Below, in pieces: positions 8,466-17,034 of a DNA stretch of 64,000 bases. A program made the translations under genes and the position numbers. Numbering within the stretch: the first letter of the stretch is position 1; each line of letters opens with the position of its first letter. The DNA comes from Halobacillus sp. A1 (GTDB lineage Bacteria; Bacillota; Bacilli; Bacillales; Halobacillaceae). The stretch spans positions 166,012-230,011 of the forward strand of contig NZ_JAIZEN010000006.1 of NCBI RefSeq assembly GCF_024189295.1, in the 5' to 3' direction. The notes under the pieces are model-generated. The model was given only the letters and a program-made list of their open reading frames with translations. It searched no databases and was not told the origin of the DNA.

Positions 8466-9680
8466 CTATGAATATGTTTGCAGCTTTTGACGAAATTCTT
8501 TCGGACTGATCCCTTCCTGCTTTTTAAAAACTCTAGTAAAATAACTTTGACTGTTATATCCGAGCAGAATACTGATTTCCATTAAAGTATAAGGGGTGTT
8601 ACTTAACAATTCTTTCGCCTCTTTCATCCGTTGTTCGTTTATATACTTTGTAATAGAGGTTCCGGTATCCTTATTAAAAATACTGGATAGATAATTGGGG
8701 TTCACTTTCAATTCATCTGCTATACTTTTCAAGTTGATTTCTTCTGTTAAATGATTATAAATGAAGCTTTTAGCACGTTGCACTAGAGGAGAAATATGGC
8801 TGGATTGGTTACGTTGTTTCATAACCTTTAAATAAGATTGCACGATCGTTGATTCTAATTTTATCAGTTCAGTAAGGGTTTCTTTTGATTCAAGATAGTT
8901 TATATAAAAGTCATGTAAAGAGAAAGCTTCTCCCTTCGCGATACCTTCTTCAATGGCTATCCTGGTCAACTTAGAAACCAATGTAATGATATTATTTTTT
9001 GCAGAACGAAGCTCATCTCCATTACCTAATGGAAACAAAGCGGATTTGCGTAATTGTTGGTATTCATGCAAGGCTTTTATATTTCCTTCTTTGAAGTAGC
9101 GATTGAAATTTTCATTTAACTCCAGCAAGTGCTGAGAGTATTTTGCGTTCAAATGGTTACTTTTAAAGTTTCTATAGTCAAGGATTTCTTCTGAGGGAAT
9201 TTGTCCAATTGAATGACTTTCACTTCTCCCAGGAAGTAATGAAGTTAACAGGCGCTCGGTTGACTCTAGTTTCTCCCTATTTATTATAGAAAGAGTGGAA
9301 AAATATTCTACCGTCTCTTCCTCATATGAAAAATCCATTCCGTTAAGGATCAGCATTTTTCTGATTTTCAGTTTCTCAACTTCTTGTAATAAGTAAGGTC
9401 CCATACCTATAAATGTAAACTGGTCTAAGTTATTTTGAATGGGATAAATAAAAAAATATTGAAAATAGATATCTTCAAACAATTGAAGCTGGAAAGGAAA
9501 ATGTTTGCTTTCCCTTAAGCAACTGTACAATTTTTTCTGAAAAATCTTTGGTGGTTTATGAACTGTATCGGGAAAGTGGTGAATCATTTTTTCGTTATGG
9601 TTAAACATGAAGATAGGGACACGAAAAGTAATTGAACAATCTTTCAGCATTTGAACTAGTTCATAGTGACTCGATTTCAT
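8466..9680 (-). CDS. AraC-family transcriptional regulator
   Basis: A 404-residue regulator. The last 100 residues hold the double helix-turn-helix: INLKSIADELKVNPNYLSSI and ISILLGYNSQSYFTRVFKKQ with the closing GISPKEFRQ. The N-terminal 290 residues are an effector or input domain without a recognised ligand motif; the YesN-like size suggests a sugar-cluster regulator. AGGAGGGGGATTGA precedes the ATG. No obvious target gene is next to it: its 3' side faces a pseudogene and its 5' side a SinI-like gene, so it may act at a distance. Confidence 0.85.
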   Translation of the reverse strand: MKSSHYELVQMLKDCSITFRVPIFMFNHNEKMIHHFPDTVHKPPKIFQKKLYSCLRESKHFPFQLQLFEDIYFQYFFIYPIQNNLDQFTFIGMGPYLLQEVEKLKIRKMLILNGMDFSYEEETVEYFSTLSIINREKLESTERLLTSLLPGRSESHSIGQIPSEEILDYRNFKSNHLNAKYSQHLLELNENFNRYFKEGNIKALHEYQQLRKSALFPLGNGDELRSAKNNIITLVSKLTRIAIEEGIAKGEAFSLHDFYINYLESKETLTELIKLESTIVQSYLKVMKQRNQSSHISPLVQRAKSFIYNHLTEEINLKSIADELKVNPNYLSSIFNKDTGTSITKYINEQRMKEAKELLSNTPYTLMEISILLGYNSQSYFTRVFKKQEGISPKEFRQKLQTYS

Positions 9681-9717
9681 TCAATCCCCCTCCTATGTAT
9701 TAAATATAATCGAATTT

Positions 9718-9748
9718 TAAAAAAATAACATCAGCTGTCAGCTGATGC
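9718..9748 (-). terminator. Terminator of the sinI-like gene
   Basis: A perfect 9-bp palindrome CATCAGCTG-A-CAGCTGATG is followed by TTATTTTTTT on the minus strand. Confidence 0.88.
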
Positions 9749-9755
9749 TTATATA

Positions 9756-9878
9756 CTACATTTTGTTAGATTGTAAAAATTCTCTAATTTCCTCTACTGA
9801 CAGTCCCATGTTTCTTGCTTCTTCGATTAACTCCACCCATTCAACATCCAATGTCTTAACATCAGGAAACGCCTCCAT
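9756..9878 (-). CDS. sinI: SinI-like antirepressor (SIN-domain microprotein)
   Basis: A 40-residue gene too short for routine ORF calling. The core TLDVEWVELIEEARNMGLS followed by VEEIREFL matches the SIN dimerisation domain of Bacillus SinI (LDxEWVELxxEAxxxxxSxEEIRxxL), with the EWVEL form typical of SinI rather than SinR. SinI binds SinR and releases its grip on biofilm genes. GGGGAGG lies 10 bases before the ATG and 7 before an alternative TTG at 9881. The gene has its own terminator and a structured leader. A SinR-like helix-turn-helix gene lies 0.9 kb upstream on the same strand. It lacks the C-terminal tail of B. subtilis SinI. Confidence 0.85.
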   Translation of the reverse strand: MEAFPDVKTLDVEWVELIEEARNMGLSVEEIREFLQSNKM

Positions 9879-9904
9879 CAATGATGAACCTCCCCGCTTG
9901 AAAT

Positions 9905-9943
9905 GAGGATAGCTTCTACTTATCAGTATGTAAGCCTATCCTC
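9905..9943 (-). promoter_or_regulatory. Stem-loop in the sinI leader
   Basis: Arms GAGGATAG and CTATCCTC (extendable by three pairs across one bulged base) with a roughly 17-23 base loop lie just before the GGGGAGG ribosome site of sinI. No T-run follows, so it is not a terminator; it could affect mRNA stability or translation. Confidence 0.4.
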
Positions 9944-10100
9944 TTACCCTTGTCCTTTATTACTACGACTATTATACATCCATTTTCTTCTATAGTTTTG
10001 TAAAAAATTCATATTTTTTTAACAATTCACTTATAAATTTGGAATTGCTCTATAAATAAATTGTAAAAATAAATCGAATATGTATATAAATAGTCTCACC

Positions 10101-10137
10101 TTAAAAAGCGGCTAAACATGATATCTTTCAGCCGCTT
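10101..10137 (-). terminator. Terminator after the 201-codon ORF
   Basis: Arms AAAGCGGCT and AGCCGCTTT on the minus strand are followed by a T-run; it ends the SinR-like operon before sinI. Confidence 0.85.
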
Positions 10138-10138
10138 T

Positions 10139-10732
10139 CTATGAGAGTCTTTCCCATGATCGGTCATAAGAGCATCTCCTGCCAATTGGCCTGCTATATT
10201 CTTTTAGACAATAGCTGTCATAATCAAATCTGTGAATATGCTTCGTGATGGTCAACTCACTATCTCCTTGGATTGTATATATTATAATAACCGGGTGCTG
10301 CAAAGAATCATAAAAGAAGATAGGGTTGAGGCTCTTAATAATATCTTCGAAAGGCCAAGCTCCAAGTACTCGCAAATACTTTACGAAAGCATCATCGAGA
10401 ATTCTTATATAACTCCACCTCCCTTTGAAAGAAGGACTGTATTTATTCAACTCATAAAAACAAATGACTGCCTGTAAATAAGAAAGAGGAGATTCGTCTC
10501 CATAAATCCCCTTCATTACATCTTCGAATGTCCGATTAGAAGTATGTCTTGCATACACCAACCCACCTTCACTTCTTATCTCATAAGAAGGCTTGATAAG
10601 AAGCTGAGAGAACTGCTGGACCACGGTTTGCAAATTAAATGTCACCTCTTCATGAAATAACATAGGTGGAAGTGGTCCAGTTCTGTAATTAGGTTGAGCG
10701 GCTAATCTTGTAAAATAAACTTTCCCCCTCAT
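10139..10732 (-). CDS. Unknown protein encoded between SinR-like and SinI-like genes
   Basis: A 197-residue soluble protein that I do not recognise. It is rich in aromatic residues (for example SYLQAVICFYELNKYSPSF and SLNPIFFYDSLQHPVIIIYT) and ends in an arginine-rich stretch, IGRRCSYDRSWERLS. There is no signal peptide and no membrane segment. Start choice is open: ATG at 10732 has AAAAGGTG 9 bases upstream; ATG 10741 or GTG 10744 would lengthen it slightly. Only a short gap separates it from the SinR-like gene, so the two are almost certainly cotranscribed and end at a shared terminator. Its position suggests a part in the same regulatory module. Confidence 0.65.
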   Translation of the reverse strand: MRGKVYFTRLAAQPNYRTGPLPPMLFHEEVTFNLQTVVQQFSQLLIKPSYEIRSEGGLVYARHTSNRTFEDVMKGIYGDESPLSYLQAVICFYELNKYSPSFKGRWSYIRILDDAFVKYLRVLGAWPFEDIIKSLNPIFFYDSLQHPVIIIYTIQGDSELTITKHIHRFDYDSYCLKEYSRPIGRRCSYDRSWERLS

Positions 10733-10767
10733 TAATAGCATCACCTTTTACTTTAAATTTGCTTGTT

Positions 10768-10998
10768 TTATTGATTATGCGCTTTTGATTGATCGTTTCC
10801 CTGGGTAAGCAAGTCTTCTAACGGAACATCTAACGTGGCAGCTAACTTTCTCATTACACTCAAGGAAGGATTCTTTTGCACGCCTCTCTCAATATTACTA
10901 ATGTAAGATTTTGAAACACCTGATAAGCTGGCAAATTGGTTCACCGACAAATCTCTTCCTAACCGGAGTACACGTATTCTTTCACCTATCGTCGCCAT
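10768..10998 (-). CDS. SinR-like XRE repressor lacking the SIN domain
   Basis: A 76-residue DNA-binding protein. IGERIRVLRLGRDLSVNQFA, GVSKSYISNIERGVQKNPS and AATLDVPLEDLL follow the SinR N-terminal domain nearly position by position, including the KSYxSxIER recognition helix. SinR proper is about 110 residues with a C-terminal SIN dimerisation helix pair; here the protein stops after the linker, so it could not bind SinI in the standard way. No lost SIN coding is found in the following short gap. The AAAGGGG ribosome site lies 7-8 bases before the ATG. Two inverted GTTCTT-type sites flank its promoter and suggest autoregulation. Confidence 0.82.
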   Translation of the reverse strand: MATIGERIRVLRLGRDLSVNQFASLSGVSKSYISNIERGVQKNPSLSVMRKLAATLDVPLEDLLTQGNDQSKAHNQ

Positions 10999-11031
10999 TT
11001 ACATTCCCCTTTCTTTATACTTCATCTGATT

Positions 11032-11110
11032 GTTCTTAATAAAGAATATTTATTTAAATTATATCGGAATGGTTCAGAAATTAAAAGAATTATTTTTCTT
11101 AATAAAGAAC
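11032..11110 (-). promoter_or_regulatory. Promoter of the SinR-like gene between two SinR-type operator repeats
   Basis: GTTCTTAATAAAGAA (11032-11046) and TTCTTAATAAAGAAC (11096-11110) are mirror-related copies of one inverted repeat; AAAGAAC is the reverse of GTTCTTT, which fits the SinR operator GTTCTYT. A minus-strand TATAAT lies between them (about 11063-11068). This arrangement fits cooperative autorepression by the adjacent SinR-like protein. Confidence 0.6.
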
Positions 11111-11157
11111 AATTTAGTGCATTTATTACTCTTGATAGTAAAGACTATACTGAGACA

Positions 11158-11196
11158 AAAAAAGCTAATCACCAAATTCATTTTGGCAATTAGCTT
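11158..11196 (-). terminator. Terminator of the IDEAL-domain gene
   Basis: AAGCTAAT and ATTAGCTT arms with an inner CCAAA/TTTGG stem lead into a run of seven T bases on the minus strand. Confidence 0.88.
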
Positions 11197-11217
11197 ATAT
11201 TCATAGGCTTTCTTATG

Positions 11218-11688
11218 TCATAAAGGGTTTTCTTGAGAGTACATATCGTTCCAAGTCTGCGTCAATTCCACAAATGTCTTCTTGTCAGAACAATCAATAG
11301 CCTTATCTATTAACCTTCTTAAATTCTGCTTCTCTAAATAGGATACGATACTGTCAATTTGGTCTTCACTCTCTTTTACTTCCTCAATAATTTCCGCTTC
11401 ATACGGAGAAGTAATGGAATGAAGATGAGTGAGGAACTCCGGCAGTTTCAGCAGGTCTGCAACAGAAATATATACGATGCGCTTCCCTCTCTGGAATACA
11501 AATATATCAAACACATTATGAACACGCTTACTTTTACGATCAATAATAATCTCACGCGACTCCATAGGGATAAACTGGTATAATTCGTCATCAATGAACA
11601 AGGAAAAATACTGGTAGGCAAGAACGATACGGATAAAGCGATTATCTTCTTTCACGTAATATGGTTTAAGCATTTTTATATTTAACAT
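11218..11688 (-). CDS. IDEAL-domain protein
   Basis: A 156-residue cytosolic protein. The C-terminal segment LRRLIDKAIDCSDKKTFVEL (about 125-145) matches the short IDEAL domain known from Bacillus YpiB-type proteins. The N-terminal 90 residues, opening MLNIKMLKPYYVKEDNRF, form a beta-rich region of unknown role. IDEAL proteins are mostly uncharacterised. The ATG at 11688 has AGGAGGTG about 7 bases upstream; the GTG at 11697 overlaps that ribosome site and is unlikely. It is a single-gene transcript with its own terminator and a CodY-box-like sequence just upstream. Confidence 0.72.
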   Translation of the reverse strand: MLNIKMLKPYYVKEDNRFIRIVLAYQYFSLFIDDELYQFIPMESREIIIDRKSKRVHNVFDIFVFQRGKRIVYISVADLLKLPEFLTHLHSITSPYEAEIIEEVKESEDQIDSIVSYLEKQNLRRLIDKAIDCSDKKTFVELTQTWNDMYSQENPL

Positions 11689-11711
11689 TACGCCCACCTC
11701 CTGTTAATCTG

Positions 11712-11726
11712 AATTTTCAGTATTTT
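11712..11726 (-). promoter_or_regulatory. CodY-box-like sequence before the IDEAL-domain gene
   Basis: AATTTTCAGTATTTT matches the CodY consensus AATTTTCWGAAAATT at 12 of 15 positions, immediately upstream of the gene. Confidence 0.3.
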
Positions 11727-11804
11727 ACACTATTATCCCTTATTTCTCTGTAAAAATAAAGTCTTTTACGTAATTTATTGAGTGAATATTTTCCAATTAC
11801 AACA

Positions 11805-11834
11805 ATAAAAAGCTGCTGGAAAAACAGCAGCTTT
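11805..11834 (-). terminator. Terminator of the 74-residue gene
   Basis: AAAGCTGCTG and CAGCAGCTTTT arms with a T-run on the minus strand. Confidence 0.88.
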
Positions 11835-11838
11835 TACT

Positions 11839-12063
11839 TTACTCCCACGTTTCATTATTAGGGAAGAATGTACGGAAATGACTCTTAATGGCGTTGATTA
11901 ACTGATATTCTGTCTTTAGGTTTTCATTTTGTACTTCTAAAAAATTATGTATGGCTATCATACCTTCCTTGAGAAAAACATCTTCTTTTCCAATCCCCAT
12001 TTCTCCTATGATTTCTGTAACTAAACATTCACACACCTTACGTGATTCAAAAAACTTTTTCAC
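11839..12063 (-). CDS. Unknown 74-residue protein
   Basis: A small soluble, mostly helical protein reading MKKFFESRKVCECLVTEI at the N terminus and ending FRTFFPNNETWE. It has a CxC pair near residue 11 but no recognised domain. A near-perfect AAAGGAGG lies 7 bases before a GTG start and a clear terminator follows, so it is very likely expressed. It is the last gene of the minus-strand regulatory run and is divergent from hom. No function can be assigned. Confidence 0.65.
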   Translation of the reverse strand: MKKFFESRKVCECLVTEIIGEMGIGKEDVFLKEGMIAIHNFLEVQNENLKTEYQLINAIKSHFRTFFPNNETWE

Positions 12064-12515
12064 GTCCTAACCTCCTTTAGAATTAGGTATTTTTACTTAC
12101 CACTTTTACTTATATAGTAAGTTTTCAGATTAGTCAATGTGCTGTTAAACCATGATGATAGAAAAAAGTCGGATTTTAATGTCGAATAAGAAGTTATTAT
12201 GTCATTTATTACATTATTTTGTTGAATTGAATCGAAAAATTTTCGAAAAATAAATTAAGATTTTCAATTATATTAGATTCATGTCATTTTATCACTAGGG
12301 TCAGGCAATCTCCGGTACTTTTCTCCCGGACGGATCAGGGTCCAGCAACTCCCAGAAGATTGAACAAGATTAAGCTTCAGTAAACTTAATATTTTATATA
12401 ATATAACTATAGGTATAAATCTCTCGTATTTACCTTGTACATCGTATGGCTTTCCGTTACAATGTCCATTACAAACAAAAATATGTATATATCAAGTGGA
12501 CAAGGAGTGTGAACA
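12064..12515. other. Long leader/intergenic region before hom
   Basis: No gene is seen in these 452 bases. They hold a CodY-box-like AATTTTCGAAAAATA (12238-12252, 12 of 15), a GC-richer island (12297-12353) with two imperfect direct repeats (AGGGTCAGGCAATCTCC and AGGGTCCAGCAACTCCC) around a TCCGG/CCGGA hairpin, and a TATAAT at 12397-12402 that could be the -10 of the hom promoter. No T-box or known riboswitch motif was recognised. Confidence 0.45.
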
Positions 12516-13811
12516 ATGAAAGATACAATTACTGTTGGTTTACTAGGATTAGGCACCGTTGGAACGGGTGTTATTGAGATTCTTGAAGACCACAAAGAAA
12601 GTATTCAACATAAAACCGGGAGTAACGTCATTATTAAAACAGTCCTTGTGAATGATATGAATAAACCCCGTGATCTAAAGAATTCCTCAGCGCAACTTAC
12701 AGATCGTTATGAGGATATAACGAATGATCCAGAAATCGATGTCATTGTAGAAGTCATGGGTGGAATCGATCACACTTTAAAAATATTGATGGAAGCCATT
12801 GAAAACGGCAAACACATCGTTACAGCTAACAAAGATCTAGTAGCACAGCATGGTGAGAAGCTATTTGAAGCAAGCCAAAGAAACCGTTGTGACTTGTTTT
12901 ATGAAGCAAGTGTAGCTGGCGGAGTACCTATTGTCCGCTCTATATTGGACGGGCTTTCTTCTGATCGAATTCGTAAAATGATGGGAATTGTGAACGGAAC
13001 GACGAATTACATTTTGACGAAGATGTCTAAAGAAGGCGTGGATTTTGACTCCGTGTTAAAAGAAGCACAGGACCTTGGATTTGCTGAAGCTGACCCCACA
13101 GCTGATGTAGACGGGCTAGATGCAGCAAGAAAGATGACAATTCTTTCCATTCTAGGCTTTTCCATGCCTTTCAATTTAGAAGATGTCGAAGTCAAGGGCA
13201 TCCGTGGCTTATCATTAGCGGATATCGAGTATGCTGAGCTTCTTGGCTATTCTGTAAAACTGATTGGTGTTGCTGAAAATGACTTAAGTGGTGTATCTGT
13301 CAGCGTGGAACCTACATTACTTCCAAGTGAGCACCCTTTATCTTCTGTAAACGACGAGTTCAATGCTGTTTATGTGTATGGAGACGCTGTCGGGGAAACG
13401 ATGTTCTACGGGCCTGGGGCCGGGAAACTTCCTACTGCAACGGCCGTAGTTTCAGATTTGATTGCTGTTATCAAAAGCTTGCGACTGGGAACCTCAGGAT
13501 CAGCCTACGTTCAGCCGCAATTTCCAAAACAAGTGAAAGCTAAAAAAGACCAAATGACTAAAAAATATTTACGGCTGCACGTCCATGATCAACCAGGAAT
13601 GTTAATGGATTTGACGAAAATCTTTGCAGAGTACGGTATTTCATTCGACCAAATTATTCAGCGGGAAGCAGATAAAGATGACGAACGTGAGCTTATGATG
13701 ATTACACACCAGGTAAGTGAAGAGGATTTCCAAAAAGCCTATAAAGATCTGGAGTCTCTATCCTCCATTCGTTCAGTAGACAGTGTGTTTCGTGTAGAAG
13801 GAGGAAATTGA
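12516..13811 (+). CDS. hom: Homoserine dehydrogenase
   Basis: A 431-residue NAD(P)H enzyme reducing aspartate semialdehyde to homoserine, the branch point to threonine and methionine. [17 protein letters not shown] is the Rossmann dinucleotide loop, VVEVMGGI and [10 protein letters not shown] the cofactor and catalytic Lys region, and [11 protein letters not shown] with [11 protein letters not shown] the substrate site. A C-terminal ACT domain ([18 protein letters not shown], about 350-430) is the usual threonine-feedback module. AAGGAGTG precedes the ATG. It is first in the hom-thrC-thrB operon; its last bases overlap the thrC leader. Confidence 0.96.
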   Translation: MKDTITVGLLGLGTVGTGVIEILEDHKESIQHKTGSNVIIKTVLVNDMNKPRDLKNSSAQLTDRYEDITNDPEIDVIVEVMGGIDHTLKILMEAIENGKHIVTANKDLVAQHGEKLFEASQRNRCDLFYEASVAGGVPIVRSILDGLSSDRIRKMMGIVNGTTNYILTKMSKEGVDFDSVLKEAQDLGFAEADPTADVDGLDAARKMTILSILGFSMPFNLEDVEVKGIRGLSLADIEYAELLGYSVKLIGVAENDLSGVSVSVEPTLLPSEHPLSSVNDEFNAVYVYGDAVGETMFYGPGAGKLPTATAVVSDLIAVIKSLRLGTSGSAYVQPQFPKQVKAKKDQMTKKYLRLHVHDQPGMLMDLTKIFAEYGISFDQIIQREADKDDERELMMITHQVSEEDFQKAYKDLESLSSIRSVDSVFRVEGGN

Positions 13812-13813
13812 CG

Positions 13814-14866
13814 ATGTGGAAAGGTTTATTAGATAAATATCCTGATTTATTGCCGGTAACACCAGAAACTCCTTCATTGACCTTACATGAAGGAAATACA
13901 CCGCTTTTGCCGATCCCGACCATTTCCAAAGAACTAGGCATCGAAGCTTATGTCAAAATAGAAGGTGCCAACCCCACCGGCTCATTCAAAGACCGAGGAA
14001 TGGTGCTAGCTATGGCTAAGGCCATTGAAGCAGGGTCAAAAGCTGTAATTTGTGCTTCTACAGGTAACACTTCCGCTTCTGCTGCAGCTTTTGCCGCTCG
14101 TGCAGGGTTGCGATGTATCGTAGTTATTCCAGACGGTAAGATTGCGGAAGGAAAACTTGCACAGGCCGTGATGTATGGAGCTGAAATTTTCTCCATTAAA
14201 GGTAACTTTGATCAGGCGTTGAACATTGTTCGTGAAATTGCAGAAAAAGAACCGATTACTCTCGTCAATTCTGTTAATCCTTATAGAATAGAGGGACAAA
14301 AGACGGCAGCTTTTGAAGTATGTGATGTACTAGGTGATGCTCCTGACTTCTTAGCGATTCCAGTAGGGAATGCCGGAAACATTACAGCTTACTGGAAAGG
14401 TTTCAAAGAATATCACGAAGCTCATGGCACGAAACTTCCAAAAATGCTTGGTTTTGAAGCAAGTGGTTCTGCTGCCATCGTTCGTAACGAAATCATTGAA
14501 AACCCGGAAACATTAGCTACAGCAATCCGAATCGGCAACCCTGCAAGCTGGCAGCCCGCTCTTAAAGCAGCTGAAGAATCTAAAGGTCAAATCAACGAAG
14601 TAACTGACGAAGAAATCGTTGAAGCTTATCAGTGGCTGGCCAGTAAAGAAGGAGTTTTTGCTGAACCTGCTTCATGCGCATCGCTCGCCGGCACGATAAA
14701 AAAGGTTAAGGACGGAACAATCCCTAAAGGTTCCAAGGTTGTCCACGTCTTGACAGGGAACGGACTTAAAGATCCGGTCACTGCTATTGAGAAAAGTGCT
14801 ATCAAACCTACTGTCATTGAAAATGACCTTCAGCAATTTAAGGAAGCAGCTGGTGTTAGCTCATGA
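13814..14866 (+). CDS. thrC: Threonine synthase
   Basis: A 350-residue PLP enzyme converting O-phosphohomoserine to threonine. The PLP lysine lies in [11 protein letters not shown] (about residues 53-63), the phosphate-binding loops are [13 protein letters not shown] and [17 protein letters not shown], and [14 protein letters not shown] follows. Length and sequence are close to B. subtilis ThrC, which also begins MWKGL, so I place the start at the ATG 13814 (GGAGG 9 bases upstream) rather than the TTG at 13808. It begins 3 bases after the hom stop and overlaps thrB by 4 bases, implying coupled translation. Confidence 0.96.
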   Translation: MWKGLLDKYPDLLPVTPETPSLTLHEGNTPLLPIPTISKELGIEAYVKIEGANPTGSFKDRGMVLAMAKAIEAGSKAVICASTGNTSASAAAFAARAGLRCIVVIPDGKIAEGKLAQAVMYGAEIFSIKGNFDQALNIVREIAEKEPITLVNSVNPYRIEGQKTAAFEVCDVLGDAPDFLAIPVGNAGNITAYWKGFKEYHEAHGTKLPKMLGFEASGSAAIVRNEIIENPETLATAIRIGNPASWQPALKAAEESKGQINEVTDEEIVEAYQWLASKEGVFAEPASCASLAGTIKKVKDGTIPKGSKVVHVLTGNGLKDPVTAIEKSAIKPTVIENDLQQFKEAAGVSS

Positions 14867-15777
14867 ACTGCTTGACCATTCGTGTCCCAGCTACCTCAGC
14901 AAATCTGGGGCCAGGATTCGATTCAATCGGTATGGCGCTGACTCAATATGTAACCCTGGAATGTGAACGTGCAGAAGAATGGTCGTTCGTCTTACAAGAG
15001 AAAGACGTACCTTTCATTCCTAAAGGTAAAAGTAACTTAATTTACAAATCAGCTTTGTTTACGGCTAGCCGATTCGGTATTGAAGAATTGCCCCCTCATC
15101 AAATTACGATGACAAACGATGTACCTATCGCAAGAGGACTAGGAAGTTCTTCGACCGCAGTAGTCGGCGGAATTGAGCTCGCCAACCAGATTCTTAAACT
15201 GGAACTTAGTGATCAGGAAAAGTTAAAGATTGCTTGTGATATTGAAGGACATCCTGATAATGTCGCCCCTGCCATTTGCGGCGGCATCACTGTTTCAAGC
15301 TATGATGGTACAGAACTTGAATCCGTTCGTTTCTCCAAAGGGTTGGAATCATTGACGTGGATAGCTGTCATCCCTGATTATCACGTGGAAACAGAAGAAG
15401 CTCGGGCTATACTCCCAACCCAAATGGATTATAAAGGTGCGGTACATGCGAGCGGTATGGCGAACGTTCTTGTTGCCGCACTAGCGGAAAAAGATTGGGA
15501 TCTCGTCGGAAGAATGATGAAAAAAGACAAGTGGCATCAACCCTACCGCAGTGGTTTAATTCCTGATTTTCCTCACGTATCCAGAGTACTCAATGATCAT
15601 GGATCACTAGGTCATTATATTAGTGGAGCAGGCCCAACAATGATCGGACTTTTTAAAGACGCTTCAGCTAAACAGATAGACTCGTTAATCGAAGATTTAC
15701 CAGACTACCAGGTAAAAATTCTTCACGCCGACTTACATGGCGTTACATCTACTAATACAGCGGCTATGAACCAGTGA
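14863..15777 (+). CDS. thrB: Homoserine kinase
   Basis: A 304-residue GHMP-family kinase that phosphorylates homoserine for ThrC. The N-terminal [18 protein letters not shown] and the ATP loop [16 protein letters not shown] (about 89-104) are diagnostic, and the third GHMP motif is [13 protein letters not shown] (about 250). The ATG lies inside the thrC stop (ATGA), and the operon ends at a terminator over its stop codon. Confidence 0.96.
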   Translation: MNCLTIRVPATSANLGPGFDSIGMALTQYVTLECERAEEWSFVLQEKDVPFIPKGKSNLIYKSALFTASRFGIEELPPHQITMTNDVPIARGLGSSSTAVVGGIELANQILKLELSDQEKLKIACDIEGHPDNVAPAICGGITVSSYDGTELESVRFSKGLESLTWIAVIPDYHVETEEARAILPTQMDYKGAVHASGMANVLVAALAEKDWDLVGRMMKKDKWHQPYRSGLIPDFPHVSRVLNDHGSLGHYISGAGPTMIGLFKDASAKQIDSLIEDLPDYQVKILHADLHGVTSTNTAAMNQ

Positions 15778-15803
15778 GCTCATTTCACTGGTTCATTTTT
15801 TCA
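15768..15803 (+). terminator. Terminator of hom-thrC-thrB
   Basis: GAACCAGTG and CACTGGTTC arms, the first overlapping the thrB stop, followed by ATTTTTTC. Confidence 0.9.
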
Positions 15804-15934
15804 TTCTTCGACTATTAATCTTACAGAATATCGAATAATCAAAGGAATTGTTTAATTATGGGGATAACTAATACTATAAAAACAATCGATTGTTGTATAG
15901 AATATAAGTAATGATTAATAAAGGAGTTAAGATT

Positions 15935-16303
15935 ATGAGTAAAAAGAGTAAACAATATGATTATGATTTAACTGAAGTAAAAAGGTTGATTGAAGAAACT
16001 GACAAAAACTACCGAGAAATTTCTAAAGATACTGGCTGCCCGTATGCAAGTGTCGTTTATCACGGAAGAAAAATCCGAGGACGCGTCAATCGCAGCCAAC
16101 ATGATATTGTGGCTGAAGTCCCATCCCACGTTCCTTCGCCTACTGCAGAAGAATTGGAGCAAATGCCATTATTCGGCGGCACTACATTAAATATCTCAAG
16201 AAATAATATTTCCATCCATGATGCAGAATTTGAAGCTGCCCGCATGATCCAAGCTGCCAAAGCTCTGGGGTTAAGTAAAATTAACATCACCATAGAAAAA
16301 TAA
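15935..16303 (+). CDS. Small helix-turn-helix-like protein
   Basis: A 122-residue soluble protein, not assigned to a named family. Residues about 10-50, including LIEETDKNYREISKDTGCPY and ASVVYHGRKIRGRV, look like a helix-turn-helix with a basic extension. The C-terminal part is acidic then helical (AEFEAARMIQAAKALGL). The ATG at 15935 follows AAAGGAG by 8 bases; an upstream in-frame ATG at 15911 has no good ribosome site. It is monocistronic with its own terminator. It may be a small DNA-binding regulator; the target is unknown. Confidence 0.65.
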   Translation: MSKKSKQYDYDLTEVKRLIEETDKNYREISKDTGCPYASVVYHGRKIRGRVNRSQHDIVAEVPSHVPSPTAEELEQMPLFGGTTLNISRNNISIHDAEFEAARMIQAAKALGLSKINITIEK

Positions 16304-16307
16304 CTTG

Positions 16308-16341
16308 TAAACGTTCTAACAAAGCTTAGAACGTTTTTTAT
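16308..16341 (+). terminator. Terminator of the small HTH-like gene
   Basis: AAACGTTCTA and TAGAACGTTT arms followed by TTTTATTT. Confidence 0.9.
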
Positions 16342-16539
16342 TTAGATGGTACAAAATGATGTCGACAGGATGCTGTAAACATACTTCCCCTATACTCTCA
16401 CGTAAATCTCAGGACTGGCTATACCTGGATAAGTCAATACCCAGGTTTGGCTGTCTTACCGTTTTCCCGCAGAACTTCTATTTATATAATAAATGATCTA
16501 TCCCCTTAATCACCACTGAGCTGTGACTGAGTCTCTTTA

Positions 16540-17034
16540 TTACATAGATAAACGTTCACGAAGAATTCTTCGCGCATGCCTTCCCCAATTTTTGACTGAG
16601 TCTTTAGAAACCTTTTCCAAACTTGCAATTTGTTCTACGGATAAATCATGGATGATGAAATAATAGACCCATTTCCATTGGTTTTGTGTAAGTAAAGACT
16701 TTACTTGCTCCCATAAATGATGATCTTCTATGTAATCTTCAGTTAACAGGCTGGTGGTTGCGGAGGTCTGCTGTAGATAATTTAACTGGTGCTTTTGTTG
16801 AGTGGATTCTTTGCGGATTCGATCAATAAGAGCATTGCGTATTTTCCAACTTAAGAAAGTCGAGAACTTCCCTAACTCTTTGTCGTATGACTCATAAGCT
16901 TTCCAGAGTGCAACTAATCCTTCCGAGAAATATGTCCCTTCTGAATCATTAATCCTTAAACTGTGAATATGATAATAGATCAAGCGTTGATTCTCCTTAA
17001 CTACTCGTTCAAAATTCAAATGTTCATTCGACAT
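16540..17034 (-). CDS. Small sigma-70-family RNA polymerase sigma factor
   Basis: A 164-residue protein with the two-domain plan of ECF-like sigma factors. Region 2 is EGLVALWKAYESYDKELGKF and STFLSWKIRNALIDRIRKE (about 38-77), which bind core polymerase and the -10 element. Region 4 is LSVEQIASLEKVSKDSVKNW with GRHARRILRERL (about 130-163). GGGGAG lies 6 bases before the ATG. No anti-sigma factor gene is adjacent. It is transcribed divergently from a second factor of the same size. Confidence 0.8.
   Translation of the reverse strand: MSNEHLNFERVVKENQRLIYYHIHSLRINDSEGTYFSEGLVALWKAYESYDKELGKFSTFLSWKIRNALIDRIRKESTQQKHQLNYLQQTSATTSLLTEDYIEDHHLWEQVKSLLTQNQWKWVYYFIIHDLSVEQIASLEKVSKDSVKNWGRHARRILRERLSM

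Noticed and set aside
10232..10477. An 81-codon plus-strand frame opposite the unknown Sin-region protein
   Set aside because: The minus-strand frame is longer, lies in an operon and is followed by a terminator; this one has no ribosome site.
12064..12515. A T-box or amino-acid riboswitch before hom
   Set aside because: No T-box core sequence, specifier loop or antiterminator pair was found, although the region does hold some structure.
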